This document shows positions 27,163-37,500 of a DNA stretch of 64,000 nt, piece after piece. The translations under genes were made by a program, and so were the position numbers. Source of the DNA: Bacteroidota bacterium (GTDB taxonomy: Bacteria; Bacteroidota; Bacteroidia; Chitinophagales; Chitinophagaceae). Position 1 is the stretch's first letter; each line of letters starts with the position of its first letter. The notes beneath the pieces were generated by a model. It was given only the letters and a program-made list of their open reading frames with translations. It made no database searches and was not told where the DNA came from. The stretch spans positions 21,516 through 85,515 of the forward strand of contig JAFDXG010000146.1 of NCBI GenBank assembly GCA_018268105.1, written 5' to 3'.

Positions 27163-28407
27163 CTATTGCTGTATAATATTTTCTGATCCGTTTCTTGTAT
27201 TGTTAAGAGTAGGGTATGCTTTCATATCATAATCCTCAAAAAAGTCCTTCAGTAATCTGAAGTCTTCTTTTTTCATGTGTAGATAAGTGCTGATTTTCAA
27301 ATACAACAATTTCACCCTGGCGGCCGATAATGCCGTAGCCGGTATAGCAATAATGCAAAGCCATAAAGGAACATGTAAAGTAAAAAATAATACAAGGGTT
27401 AATATAAGTATATACACCGGGTAAAATATTGTCAGCATTCCAAATAATAATGAATCATAAAAGATTGTACCCTTTGTTTTTGAACGGACCCAGCTTCGAA
27501 CCGGGAAATAGAATATCCCATTCAGCACAAAACCTGTAAGTGCTGGAATAAAAAGGATAAGGACAAAAATAAGATGGATAACAAAATCCAGTCTGCTATC
27601 TGTCCAGTAATTTCGTGTGGGCATTGTTGTTGCAGGCGTATTAAAATCAGTTTGCGATATCTTTTCTCCGGCCTTATGTAAAATTTTCATATTATTTGTA
27701 CAGTCTGTATAGCGTGGAGACTGATTAAGGATGCTTTCCCATATAGCAATGTTAGCTGTATTTTTTGAAGTCATTTCGGGGATCAGTGGTTTCAGGTTTC
27801 GCTGAAGTAAATCATTAAAGTTTTGTTTCCACTGTCCGGTTGTAGATGCGTTGATTTGTCCCGGAAAAATAACTTCCCCTGTTTGTATGATGATAGTTTT
27901 GGAAGAATGACTATAGTTGCTGTAAGTGAGACCTACAGGTAATACCTGAAGCCTGTCTTTAAGATTGTCGTTTGTTATTGCCTGGGATGTTATTTTTGAA
28001 ATTCCGCTTTTAAGTGGTTTTAACCTCCAGTCATGCAATGTTATTCCTTCCACGAAAATGATGATGATGGCGTTTTGATGCAAAAGCGAAGTACAATATT
28101 CTATGCTTGTAAAATTATCCCGCATCCTGTTGCTATCCTCAGATTTTCGGAATATAGGTATACCGTTCAGTCGTTTTAAAAGAAAATTAAACAGCCTGTT
28201 TTTGAACATATCACTCCGGATAAGAAAATATACAGGTTGCCGGCAGGTACAACCGATTACTATAGCGTCTATCATAGAGTTGGGATGATTAGATGCTATA
28301 ATAGCCGGACCACGAAGATCCCTAAGTGTATTATTGCAGATTATTTTCTTTCTGAAAAAAAACAACATGCAGCTCCTGGTAAGAAATTTTATACAGCGAT
28401 AAAACAA
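27163..28407 (-). CDS. Glycerol-3-phosphate/lysophospholipid acyltransferase-like membrane protein
   Basis: A 414-residue PlsC-domain protein. The acyltransferase signature NHPNSMIDAI (H-x4-D) lies at about residue 40 and the second block IFVEGITLHDWRLKPLKSG at about 117-135. Two or three membrane helices occur near 285-310 and 325-365, and a soluble tail follows. Such longer acyltransferases are common in Bacteroidota and probably act on glycerophospholipids or aminolipids, but the exact acceptor is unknown. It is divergent from the flavoprotein gene with about 50 bases between starts. Confidence 0.82.
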   Translation of the reverse strand: MFYRCIKFLTRSCMLFFFRKKIICNNTLRDLRGPAIIASNHPNSMIDAIVIGCTCRQPVYFLIRSDMFKNRLFNFLLKRLNGIPIFRKSEDSNRMRDNFTSIEYCTSLLHQNAIIIIFVEGITLHDWRLKPLKSGISKITSQAITNDNLKDRLQVLPVGLTYSNYSHSSKTIIIQTGEVIFPGQINASTTGQWKQNFNDLLQRNLKPLIPEMTSKNTANIAIWESILNQSPRYTDCTNNMKILHKAGEKISQTDFNTPATTMPTRNYWTDSRLDFVIHLIFVLILFIPALTGFVLNGIFYFPVRSWVRSKTKGTIFYDSLLFGMLTIFYPVYILILTLVLFFTLHVPLWLCIIAIPATALSAARVKLLYLKISTYLHMKKEDFRLLKDFFEDYDMKAYPTLNNTRNGSENIIQQ

Positions 28408-28460
28408 AAAAAGATAGTTTTAATATTTGTATTCTCCGAAGGTTAAATTAATAAAAAATA

Positions 28461-29702
28461 ATGAAGCAAAAACAATTGGTAGTCATAGGAGGAGGGGCAG
28501 CAGGATTTTTTACAGCAATCAATGCAGCAGCAATGAATCCCGGCCTTAAAGTAACCATTTTAGAAAAAAGCAGCCGGCTGTTATCAAAAGTTAGTATAAG
28601 CGGAGGTGGCCGCTGCAATGTTACTCATGCTTGTTTTGAGATTGACGAGATGATAAAAAAATATCCCAGGGGCAGGCATTTTCTGAAAAAAGCTTTTCAC
28701 AATTTTTTTACTAATGACACCATTGCCTGGTTTCAGGATCGTGGTGTAAAATTAAAAACAGAAGCCGACGGGAGAATGTTTCCCGTCAGTAATACATCAT
28801 CTGCAATAGTAGATTGCCTGCTTAAAGAAGCTGCTTTGCATCATGTAAATATTATTTTGAATGCCGGAGTAAATGCTGTAGAAATTTTTACCTGTGACGG
28901 CAAGGCTCAATTTTGTTTGCATATATCCGGAAGGGAAAAAATTCATACTGATTTTGTTTGTATTGCCTGTGGTGGATTTCCTAAAGATGTACAGTTTGAC
29001 TGGATAAGAGCTTTAGGTCATACTATCATATCGCCGGTACCTTCATTGTTCACTTTTAATATGCCAGGCAATAGAGTTACAGAATTAATGGGGGTAAGTG
29101 TTACGGATACTGTTGTAAAAGTTAAAGGCACAAAACTGATCGAAAAGGGCCCGTTATTAATTACCCATTGGGGAATGAGCGGCCCGGTTATCCTTCGGCT
29201 GAGTGCATGGGGAGCAAAAGAATTATCGGAAAAGCAGTATCATTTTCAGATATCTGTCAACTGGATACCTTCATACACAGAACCATTGCTCAGGCGGGAA
29301 TGGAGTGATCTGAGGTTGCAATACGCTTCTCGAAAAATGAGTACCTGGAATCCCTTCGCATTGCCGATTAGGTTATGGCAGTTCTTATTAAATCAATGTG
29401 GGATTGATGGTGAACAAAGGTGGAACGACCTGCCGGGAAAACAGCAAAATGAACTGTTTCATTTGCTGCTTATGCAGGATTTTGAAGTGAAAGGGAAAAC
29501 AACTTTTAAGGAAGAATTTGTAACCTGTGGCGGAGTAACACTTTCTGAAGTTGACGTCAATACGATGCAGAGTAAAATACAACCAGGGCTGTTTTTTGCA
29601 GGAGAGATACTGGATGTAGATGGAATAACCGGGGGCTTTAATTTTCAGCATGCCTGGACCAGTGGCTGGATTGCAGGCAGAGCAATTGGTAAGATGGAAT
29701 AA
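28461..29702 (+). CDS. BaiN/HI0933-type NAD(P)/FAD-dependent oxidoreductase
   Basis: A 413-residue cytoplasmic flavoprotein. The N-terminal dinucleotide-binding motif is VVIGGGAAGFFTAINAA, followed by SKVSISGGGRCNVTHA, which is diagnostic of the HI0933/BaiN family. Other family blocks are IACGGFPKDV, GPLLITHWGMSGPVIL and the C-terminal FAGEILDVDGITGGFNFQHAW that closes the FAD site. Family members are poorly characterised; the gut homologue BaiN takes part in bile-acid reduction, but an analogous role cannot be assumed here. Confidence 0.9.
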   Translation: MKQKQLVVIGGGAAGFFTAINAAAMNPGLKVTILEKSSRLLSKVSISGGGRCNVTHACFEIDEMIKKYPRGRHFLKKAFHNFFTNDTIAWFQDRGVKLKTEADGRMFPVSNTSSAIVDCLLKEAALHHVNIILNAGVNAVEIFTCDGKAQFCLHISGREKIHTDFVCIACGGFPKDVQFDWIRALGHTIISPVPSLFTFNMPGNRVTELMGVSVTDTVVKVKGTKLIEKGPLLITHWGMSGPVILRLSAWGAKELSEKQYHFQISVNWIPSYTEPLLRREWSDLRLQYASRKMSTWNPFALPIRLWQFLLNQCGIDGEQRWNDLPGKQQNELFHLLLMQDFEVKGKTTFKEEFVTCGGVTLSEVDVNTMQSKIQPGLFFAGEILDVDGITGGFNFQHAWTSGWIAGRAIGKME

Positions 29703-29896
29703 GTGGTGGACTTTGAGCTGTCAGCTATACGTATCAAACTTCAGTGTTTTTTTTTACTTACCTTATTTCGTATTCACCATTTTATCAGGCTTCAAAAGGA
29801 GCAGATGAAATTAATAGGAAATTCATGGTGAGATTTAATAGTTTTTTGTCTCTTTTTGACAGTATTTAGAAAATAATTAGCACAACCCAGCATTTT

Positions 29897-32302
29897 ATGA
29901 ATTTAATTTCAAAGTCTGTTATTTACTGCATTGTTGTTATTTCAATAATAACCGGTTGCACCAGCAATCGGGGGTACAACACGAACGGCCAAACGAAGGT
30001 TTATAAAAACACTAACGGACGAAACGACACCTGGGGATATGCCGGTTTCGGCGGTGGGGGAGCCATGTTCTATCCTGCGGTAAGCCCTTTCCATCCTGGC
30101 TTTGCATTTGTAGCCTGCGATATGACAGGATCCTTTGTTACTTATAATAGCGGTATAACATGGCGAATGTTTAATCTGCGAGGCCCGGTTCGCTTTTTTG
30201 TGTTTGACCCCTCTGATTCCAATACGGTATATGCCAATTCCATAGCGCTTTTCAAAAGCACAGATAAAGGTAATACCTGGTCTGTCCTGTATCCTGCGGC
30301 TTCTGAAATTTCTGCCGTCATTTCAAAAGGAGACCATGCGGATGAAATGATTGTTACAAAAGACAGTACGGTAAGGAAAGTGCAGGCCTTTGCTGTAGAT
30401 CCAACGGATTCAAAAAAATTATATGCAGTTATTGCTATTAATCAAAACTCAGGATTTTATAGTTCTGCCAATGCCGGCAAAACATGGGTAAAAGAAACGG
30501 ATACAGATGCACCTGCCGGCAATATTTTTATTGTACCTTCTTCTCCGCTAAACAATCGAACAATTTATGTGGCAACAGCCGATGGGATACTGGAAAAGCA
30601 TGAGGGTAAATGGATATCGCATGCACCACCGGGTGGCGTTAAAAAGATTACAACCTTTTCTGGTGGTTATGACAGTGCATTGCAAAAGATTATTATATAC
30701 GCAATAAGCGGCAGGTCTTATTTTAATCCTGATGCTGATAGTGCAGGAATCTATTATACGGAGGACGGAGGGAAAACCTGGGAAAACAGGCAGGCAGGGA
30801 TAGTGCAGCAACAGTCGCCCGGTGCTGCAATACCAGAATGGCGAACTATAGCTACAAGTGCTTACCATCCAGCAATAGTATACGTGTCCTATAATAACCT
30901 CAGGCAGGGAGACTCAACCTGTATAGGTGTAGCTAAAAGTGATGACTATGGAAAGACTTGGTCTTTAGTATGGAAGGATCGGTTATATAATGGCGTTAGT
31001 AAGGTGTCAGACAATTTTAAGAGCGGTTGGCTTAACGAACGGTTTGGTCCCGCCTGGGCTGAAAACCCGTTTTCGATTGGAGTTGCACCCAACAATCCTG
31101 ATATCTGTTATGCAACTGATTTTGGGAGAACCAATTCAACTACTGATGGCGGCAAAACCTGGCAGCAGGTATATACCCGCAAAGAAGAAAAGGGTTGGAC
31201 GTCACGCGGACTGGAAGTAACTACAAGCTATTTTATTGCTACAGACCCTTTTGATACCAATCATGCTTTTATTTGCAATACCGATATAGGTTTGATGGAA
31301 AGCAAAGATGGCGCTAACAGTTGGAAAAGCGCTACTCAAAACAATGGTGTGCCGGGTGCGTGGGTAAACAGTACCTACTGGCTGGCGTTTGATCCTGAAG
31401 TAAAAGATAAAATATGGGCGGTTATGAGCGCAAATCACGATTTGCCACGTCCTAAGATGTGGCGAAAAAACGGAGTGTCAAATTATAAAGGAGGTATATT
31501 GGAAAGCAGTGATGGCGGCAAAAAATGGGATCCTGTAAGTGCTTCCATTGGCGAAGCCGCATTCACCCATATACTTGTTGATCCTGCAAGTAATAAGAAG
31601 AAGCGTACAATATATGCCTGTGCATTTGGTAAAGGTGTTTACAAATCGGAAGATGGCGGAAAAACATGGCAACTGAAAAATAATGGGATTGAAGGGAGGG
31701 AGCCTTTTGCCTGGCGGATAATCCGCAGAAATTCAGACGGAGTATTATTTTTAGTGGTGAGCAGACGCAGTGAGAACGGAGAACAGGGTACTGATGGTGA
31801 TGGTGCATTGTATCGTTCTTCAGATAGCGGTGAGCATTGGATAAAAATGACATTACCCGCAGGTACCAATGCGCCTACAAGTATTATTGTTGATGCAGGA
31901 TCTCCACAGCGAATAATACTTTCTGCCTGGGGAAAGGTAAGCGGCGGACGATTTTCGCCCGATACGGGTGGAGGCATTTTCATATCTGATGATGACGGCA
32001 ACACCTGGAAACAGGTGATGCAAAACGACCAGCATATACATGATGTTAGTTTTGACAAACGTAATAATACCTATTATGCCTGCGGATTCAACAGCAGCGC
32101 GTATTACTCCTCCAATAATGGTGAGACCTGGAAGCGAATAAAGGGCTACAATTTTAAATGGGGTAAAAGAGTAGAACCCGATCCTGTTCATCCGGGGAAA
32201 ATTTATATTATTACTTTCGGTGGGGGGGTATGGTACGGCAATGCTAAAGGTGATGAACATTCAGTTGAAGATATCGTTACACCAATACTTTCTTACAAAT
32301 AA
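29897..32302 (+). CDS. Asp-box beta-propeller lipoprotein (GH74/VPS10-like)
   Basis: An 801-residue lipoprotein: signal peptide with lipobox IITGC (Cys21), then tandem beta-propeller repeats. At least eleven Asp-box motifs (S-x-D-x-G-x-T-W type, such as TEDGGKTWEN, TTDGGKTWQQ, SSDGGKKWDP, SDDDGNTWKQ) are spread through the whole length. The opening GYAGFGGGGAMFYPAVSPFH and the FVACDMTGSFVTYNSG block resemble the start of GH74 xyloglucanases, where the aspartate of the D-x-x-G unit is a catalytic base. Whether it hydrolyses a glycan is unproven; the sortilin/BNR fold is also used for binding. It precedes the ECF/FecR/SusCD genes and may be their surface partner. Confidence 0.8.
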   Translation: MNLISKSVIYCIVVISIITGCTSNRGYNTNGQTKVYKNTNGRNDTWGYAGFGGGGAMFYPAVSPFHPGFAFVACDMTGSFVTYNSGITWRMFNLRGPVRFFVFDPSDSNTVYANSIALFKSTDKGNTWSVLYPAASEISAVISKGDHADEMIVTKDSTVRKVQAFAVDPTDSKKLYAVIAINQNSGFYSSANAGKTWVKETDTDAPAGNIFIVPSSPLNNRTIYVATADGILEKHEGKWISHAPPGGVKKITTFSGGYDSALQKIIIYAISGRSYFNPDADSAGIYYTEDGGKTWENRQAGIVQQQSPGAAIPEWRTIATSAYHPAIVYVSYNNLRQGDSTCIGVAKSDDYGKTWSLVWKDRLYNGVSKVSDNFKSGWLNERFGPAWAENPFSIGVAPNNPDICYATDFGRTNSTTDGGKTWQQVYTRKEEKGWTSRGLEVTTSYFIATDPFDTNHAFICNTDIGLMESKDGANSWKSATQNNGVPGAWVNSTYWLAFDPEVKDKIWAVMSANHDLPRPKMWRKNGVSNYKGGILESSDGGKKWDPVSASIGEAAFTHILVDPASNKKKRTIYACAFGKGVYKSEDGGKTWQLKNNGIEGREPFAWRIIRRNSDGVLFLVVSRRSENGEQGTDGDGALYRSSDSGEHWIKMTLPAGTNAPTSIIVDAGSPQRIILSAWGKVSGGRFSPDTGGGIFISDDDGNTWKQVMQNDQHIHDVSFDKRNNTYYACGFNSSAYYSSNNGETWKRIKGYNFKWGKRVEPDPVHPGKIYIITFGGGVWYGNAKGDEHSVEDIVTPILSYK

Positions 32303-32368
32303 AAAATTTACACAATCGGTTGTGTTAAAAAAAAGTATAGTATTAATCTAATAATGCTATAATTTTAA

Positions 32369-33007
32369 GTGCACCTTCATTATCGAGGGGAATGCAACTT
32401 TTTTAACACAGTGGGCACAATTGTTATTCCTATAGGATATGAAAAAGAACTGCTTTCGCAGATGAAGGAAGGAGATGTAAAATCTTTTGAATTTATTTAC
32501 AAAAGCTATGCCCCCAAACTGTATGCCAGCATCCTTAAAATTGTAAAATCTGCTGCCATCACTGAGGAGTTGCTGCAGGATACCTTTCAGCGTATCTGGG
32601 AGCATCGTAAAACTATTGATATCAACCGCTCCTTTAAATCGTATTTGTTTACCATTGCCCGCAACCTGGTATATGATTATTTCAACCATACTTCACGGCA
32701 AAGGTTATTGGAACATTATCTACAGGTAAAAGAAGCTAAGCCAGTTCATAGCTTTCATCATCCATTTGAAGAGAGGGAGTCCGAACAACTCCTTGAAAAG
32801 GCTATACATCAATTACCACCACAGCGAAAACTGGTATATACCCTGTGTAAAATAGAAGGGAAGAGCTATGAAGATGTAAGTAAAGTTTTGGGTATATCCG
32901 TTTCTACTATCAGCGATCATATAGTGAAAGCAACCAAATCTATAAAAGCCTATTATCTTTCAAAGGCTATTTCATTTGTCACTTTACTTTGCTCTATGTT
33001 TTCTTAA
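32369..33007 (+). CDS. ECF RNA polymerase sigma factor (FecI-like)
   Basis: Up to 212 residues. Region 2 (FIYKSYAPKLYASILKIV, ELLQDTFQRIWEHRKTID, YLFTIARNLVYDYF) and region 4 (QLPPQRKLVYTLCKIEGKSY, VSKVLGISVSTISDHIVKA) are both intact. The start is unclear: the ATG at 32369 gives 14 extra residues before an alternative GTG at 32411. In the family it would activate the SusC/SusD genes downstream when FecR transmits a signal from the receptor. FecR follows after 163 bases. Confidence 0.92.
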   Translation: MHLHYRGECNFFNTVGTIVIPIGYEKELLSQMKEGDVKSFEFIYKSYAPKLYASILKIVKSAAITEELLQDTFQRIWEHRKTIDINRSFKSYLFTIARNLVYDYFNHTSRQRLLEHYLQVKEAKPVHSFHHPFEERESEQLLEKAIHQLPPQRKLVYTLCKIEGKSYEDVSKVLGISVSTISDHIVKATKSIKAYYLSKAISFVTLLCSMFS

Positions 33008-33170
33008 CGGCTCATGGTCATTGTGAACACTTCAGCACCGCCTCCTAACAACTATACCGGTCTTTTTTTACTTAAAGAATTATACTGGTTTAGAAATCCT
33101 GAAAAAAAAGTTAGAATCGTAGCAGAGGAAAATTTTAGATTTCAGGTATTAGTACATAAAAGCTATTATT

Positions 33171-34361
33171 TTGAACCAACATCGGCGTATAGCAACACTT
33201 TTCAGAAAATATATTAATAATGAATGTACAGCAGAAGAAGCTGCTGAATTGATGACATTAATTCGTTCTTCCCGAAACAAAAGTTATATTCAAGCTTTAC
33301 TGGATGAGTATATTGATAAAAGTGCTACCGATGGAGTATTGTACCGGACTCAAACTGACCGAATATTTCAAAAGCTAAACCTGAGTTGCGAAGCTAAACC
33401 TATTGAATTCAATTCTCCAAAACCACTACAATTATTCTTTAAAATAGCAATAGCAGCGATTTTAATTTTAGTATCAAGTTTGACAATATATATCTTCAAT
33501 TTTCCTCAAAAGAAAAAAGATATAGCCACCGTAAAGCAAGCTGAAGATGTTTTACCAGGCGGTAATAAAGCCACATTGGTACTGTCTGACGGTCAGCAAA
33601 TTAACCTTGGACAACCTGCTGCAGGTAGTATTGCTGAAGCTGCGGTGATAAATAAGAGTACTGATGGTCAGCCAGTTTATTTTGCAGCTAAAAACAATAA
33701 TCTAAAGGGTTTTAATACCGTCAGGACACCACGTGGCGGTCAATTCCAGATAGTATTACCCGACGGGTCAAAAGTTTGGCTCAATGCTGCATCCTCTATT
33801 ACTTATCCTGCTGCCTTTGCTGCAGGAGAACGCCGTGTTACCTTAAGCGGTGAAGCATATTTTGAAATAACTTCTCTGCATCATAATAATAAAAAAGTTC
33901 CTTTTATAGTTGAATCCGGCAATCAAAAAATTGAAGTGTTGGGTACGAAGTTTAATGTAAATGCTTACGACGATGAGACAGGTATTAAAACTACACTGAT
34001 AGAGGGGAAAGTAAAAGTAACAACGGAAAATGAAACTGTGATTTTAAAACCCAATCAGGAATTTGATCTCGGAGCAGAGGGTATCTCCACTAAAAAAGTA
34101 GATGTTGAGCCCGCAATTGACTGGAAAAACGGCGACTTCATTTTTGCCGATGAAAACATACAAAGCATTATGAGAAAATTAGCGAGATGGTATAATGTGA
34201 AAGTAGTATATGATAGTGAAGTACCGGAAGAAAGTTTAAGCGGACAGATATCCCGCAACAGGAACCTTTCTGAGGTTTTGCGAATGCTTGAGTTGTCGGG
34301 TGACACTAAGTTTCGTATAGAAAATGACTCCGTCCATATTTCCTTTCACAAAAAACAGTAA
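33171..34361 (+). CDS. FecR family anti-sigma factor
   Basis: A 396-residue single-pass inner-membrane regulator. The cytoplasmic N-terminal part (RIATLFRKYINNECTAEEAA) binds the sigma factor, a helix spans about 88-110, the periplasmic FecR domain (about 180-275; TPRGGQFQIVLPDGSKVWLN, YFEITS, TKFNVNAYDD) follows, and a DUF4974 domain (about 315-385) closes the protein. The only plausible start in front of the conserved N-terminus is TTG at 33171, because an in-frame stop (TAG, 33150-33152) precedes it. It should relay substrate binding from the SusC protein's STN domain to the sigma factor. Confidence 0.93.
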   Translation: MNQHRRIATLFRKYINNECTAEEAAELMTLIRSSRNKSYIQALLDEYIDKSATDGVLYRTQTDRIFQKLNLSCEAKPIEFNSPKPLQLFFKIAIAAILILVSSLTIYIFNFPQKKKDIATVKQAEDVLPGGNKATLVLSDGQQINLGQPAAGSIAEAAVINKSTDGQPVYFAAKNNNLKGFNTVRTPRGGQFQIVLPDGSKVWLNAASSITYPAAFAAGERRVTLSGEAYFEITSLHHNNKKVPFIVESGNQKIEVLGTKFNVNAYDDETGIKTTLIEGKVKVTTENETVILKPNQEFDLGAEGISTKKVDVEPAIDWKNGDFIFADENIQSIMRKLARWYNVKVVYDSEVPEESLSGQISRNRNLSEVLRMLELSGDTKFRIENDSVHISFHKKQ

Positions 34362-34546
34362 CCAAAATTATAATGAACCAAACCAAAAAATAATGAACCA
34401 AATAAATTCTACATGAATGATAATGGCGAATGACACCAAAAAAATACCGGAAATGCCTGGCCGCACTCCCGGTTGAGTATTTGGGTTCGTCATCATTCGA
34501 TTATTGCAGCAATCCAATTAATCACTCACCCAAACTGTACAAAAGT

Positions 34547-37500
34547 ATGCAATTTGATACTTTAACAGGCAATACCATTGCCTGTTGTCAAAAAAGAACC
34601 CTTGGGCTTCTTTCAAATAGGATATACTGTTTCTTAAAAACAGTACCCGTTTCAAAACTAATTTTGCAAATGAAGTTAATTTCTTTCTTACTTGTTGTGA
34701 TCTGTGTGCAGGCAACAGCTTCAGTTTCAGCACAGAAAATCACATTGACTGAAAAACAGGCTTCTATTCAAAAACTGCTTCGGGAGATAAGAAAGCAATC
34801 TGATTATGATTTTATTGTCAATGCAAGGAATCTTAAGAACGCCCGCCCTCTCAACATTACCGTCAGAGATATGCCACTGGAAGAGGTGCTTCATCTGATA
34901 TTTGCAAATCAGCCTGTGGATTATGTGCTGGACAACAAAACAATTATTATAAGGGATCGTGTTGTTGATCCCAGCTCAGTGGATGATGAGGCTGAGAATG
35001 CGATTAGAGTAACCGGTATAATAATGAATGACAAAACTGAACCATTGTCGGGTGTAAGCGTGGTAGAGAAGGGCACACAAAATGGAGTAGTGACCAATGA
35101 AAAAGGACGATTTTCTATTACTGTTAAAGATGCCCGCGCTATTCTTCAGATCACTTATGTGGGTTATAAAAGTCGTGAAATAGCGGCATCATCATCTGAT
35201 ATCAGTATTATGCTTGAGTCTGAAAATGGAAATTTGTCAGATATAGTTGTGGTAGGATATGGCAGCCTGAAAAAGTCAGACCTTACCGGTTCTGTTAGTT
35301 CTGTAAAAGGTTCCGATCTTACCAAACTCCCTACTCAGCGTGTAGATCAGGCATTGCAGGGCAGGGCAGCAGGTGTAATGGTGCAGAATACCGATGGGGC
35401 GCCTGGCGGAAATGCTACTATACGTATTCGTGGCGGCAATTCTATAACGGGTGGCAATAATGCCCTGGTAGTTGTGGATGGTATCCAGGGTGTAAATATC
35501 AGTACCATTAACCCCAACGATATTGAATCACTCGAAGTGTTGAAAGATGCATCTGCCACCGCCATTTATGGTGCACGTGGTGCTAATGGGGTAATTCTTA
35601 TTACTACCAAAAGAGGGATCTCAGGTAAACCGGTTTTCAATTACGGGCTGAGCCATGGTTTTCAACAACTGAATCATAAACTCGACCTGCTCAGTGCAGG
35701 TGATTATGCACGCAAGGCAAATGCATGGGCTGCTACACAAAACGGTACACCCAGTGCACCTATTAACCCTGTCATCCCTTTCACCAATGAACAAATTGCA
35801 ACGCTTGATGCCAGTGGTGGTACCGACTGGCAGGGTGTGATTTACAGGAATGGTATGCTGCATAATCAACAGCTTTCTATTAGTGGTGGTGGAGAAACAG
35901 TACGCTACTTTGTATCGGGTGGATTTATGAACCAGCAGGGTATTGTGATAAATACAAAATATGTTCGCTATAATCTTAGGAGCAACCTCGATTTAAAATT
36001 AACTAACTGGTTGAATGCCGGCATCAACCTAAATGTAATTAAAGACCAGGGTAATGTGCCACCGGTAGGAGAGGGTACCCGATATGGTGACATACTCGGA
36101 CAAGTGATCAACACCGTTGCAAGATTTGATCCTATTACACCCCTATATAGTGCAGATGGGATTTATAATTATAAAGCATTAAAAGGCGGACCTGATGGTA
36201 CAAAAATTTATGCTGACAATGATGTTTGGAACCCATTGGCAACGGCTCTCGAAACAAAGGCTGACAGAAATAATATTACAAATGAGATTAGTACTTTCCT
36301 TGAATTCAAATTACTTAAAGGATTGTCTTTTAGAATTACGGGTGCTGCTTCTGTAAACAGTAATGATGAGCAGCATTTTTATAATTCAAAAACACAGCCT
36401 GGTCGTGGGGTGAAAGGATTGGGTGATATGACCTACAATAAATACGAGTATTATCAAAACTCCAATATTCTTACTTATAATACTACTTTCAGCAATAAAC
36501 ATGCATTGACGATAACAGGTGTTGCCGAGCAGCAATTGATTCAATCCAAAGGATCGTATATCAATGCACAGGGCTTCTTCAGCGATGTAACGGGTATTAA
36601 CGATTTGGGCGGTGCTTCGCAAATTAATGAACGTTCAAGTTATGTTTCCAAACAAACATTAAACTCCTTCCTCGGCCGGATAAATTATGTGTACGATGGA
36701 AAATATATGGTCACAGCAAGTTATCGTGCAGATGGATCTTCAGTTTTTGGCGCCAACAACAAATGGGGATATTTTCCTTCTGCAGCAGCAGCATGGAGAG
36801 TATCTGAAGAAAGATTTATGAAAAGTATAAAAGCCATTTCCAATCTGAAGGTTCGCGCCAGTTGGGGTAAAACAGGTAATCAGGCAATTCAGCCTTATCA
36901 AACTCTGGCAACTGTTGCTTCTGGATTTAACTATCCTTATGATGGTAACGGTAGTGCCAATATTGGTTTTGCCCTTGGGAGGGCTGCTAATCCCGATCTG
37001 AAATGGGAGACTACAGAACAAACAAATCTTGGAATTGATCTCGGACTTTTTTCAGAAAGATTATTTGCTACCGTAGATGTGTATAAAAAAACTACCAGGG
37101 ACCTACTGCTCAATAAACAGGTAGAAGGGTATACCGGTTTTGCTACTATTCTTTCCAATGTGGGTTCAATACAAAATCAGGGTCTCGAAATTTCTGTTGG
37201 TGTTAAACCCTTTGCCGGAAGAGATTTCAGGTGGACTACCTCTGCAAATGTATCGTTTAACAGGAGCAAAGTACTTGCTTTACTTGATGACAAACCTTTG
37301 GCCATCCGCACTAATACCGGTGGTGGCTACCAGATTTATGGTAGTGGATTTTCTCTGAAATACCTGCAGGTAGGCCAACCCGTAGATCAGATGCGTGGTT
37401 ATATAAACCTGGGTACATGGAGTGAGGCAGAAAGAGAGGATGCAAAAGCTATGGGACAGGCGCCGGGTGACCCAAAATGGAAAGACGTGAATAAGGATGG

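Noticed and set aside
32310..32335. Small hairpin ACACAATCGGTTGTGT after the propeller lipoprotein
   Set aside because: Only six pairs and followed by an A-run on the plus strand, so it is not a convincing terminator for that gene.
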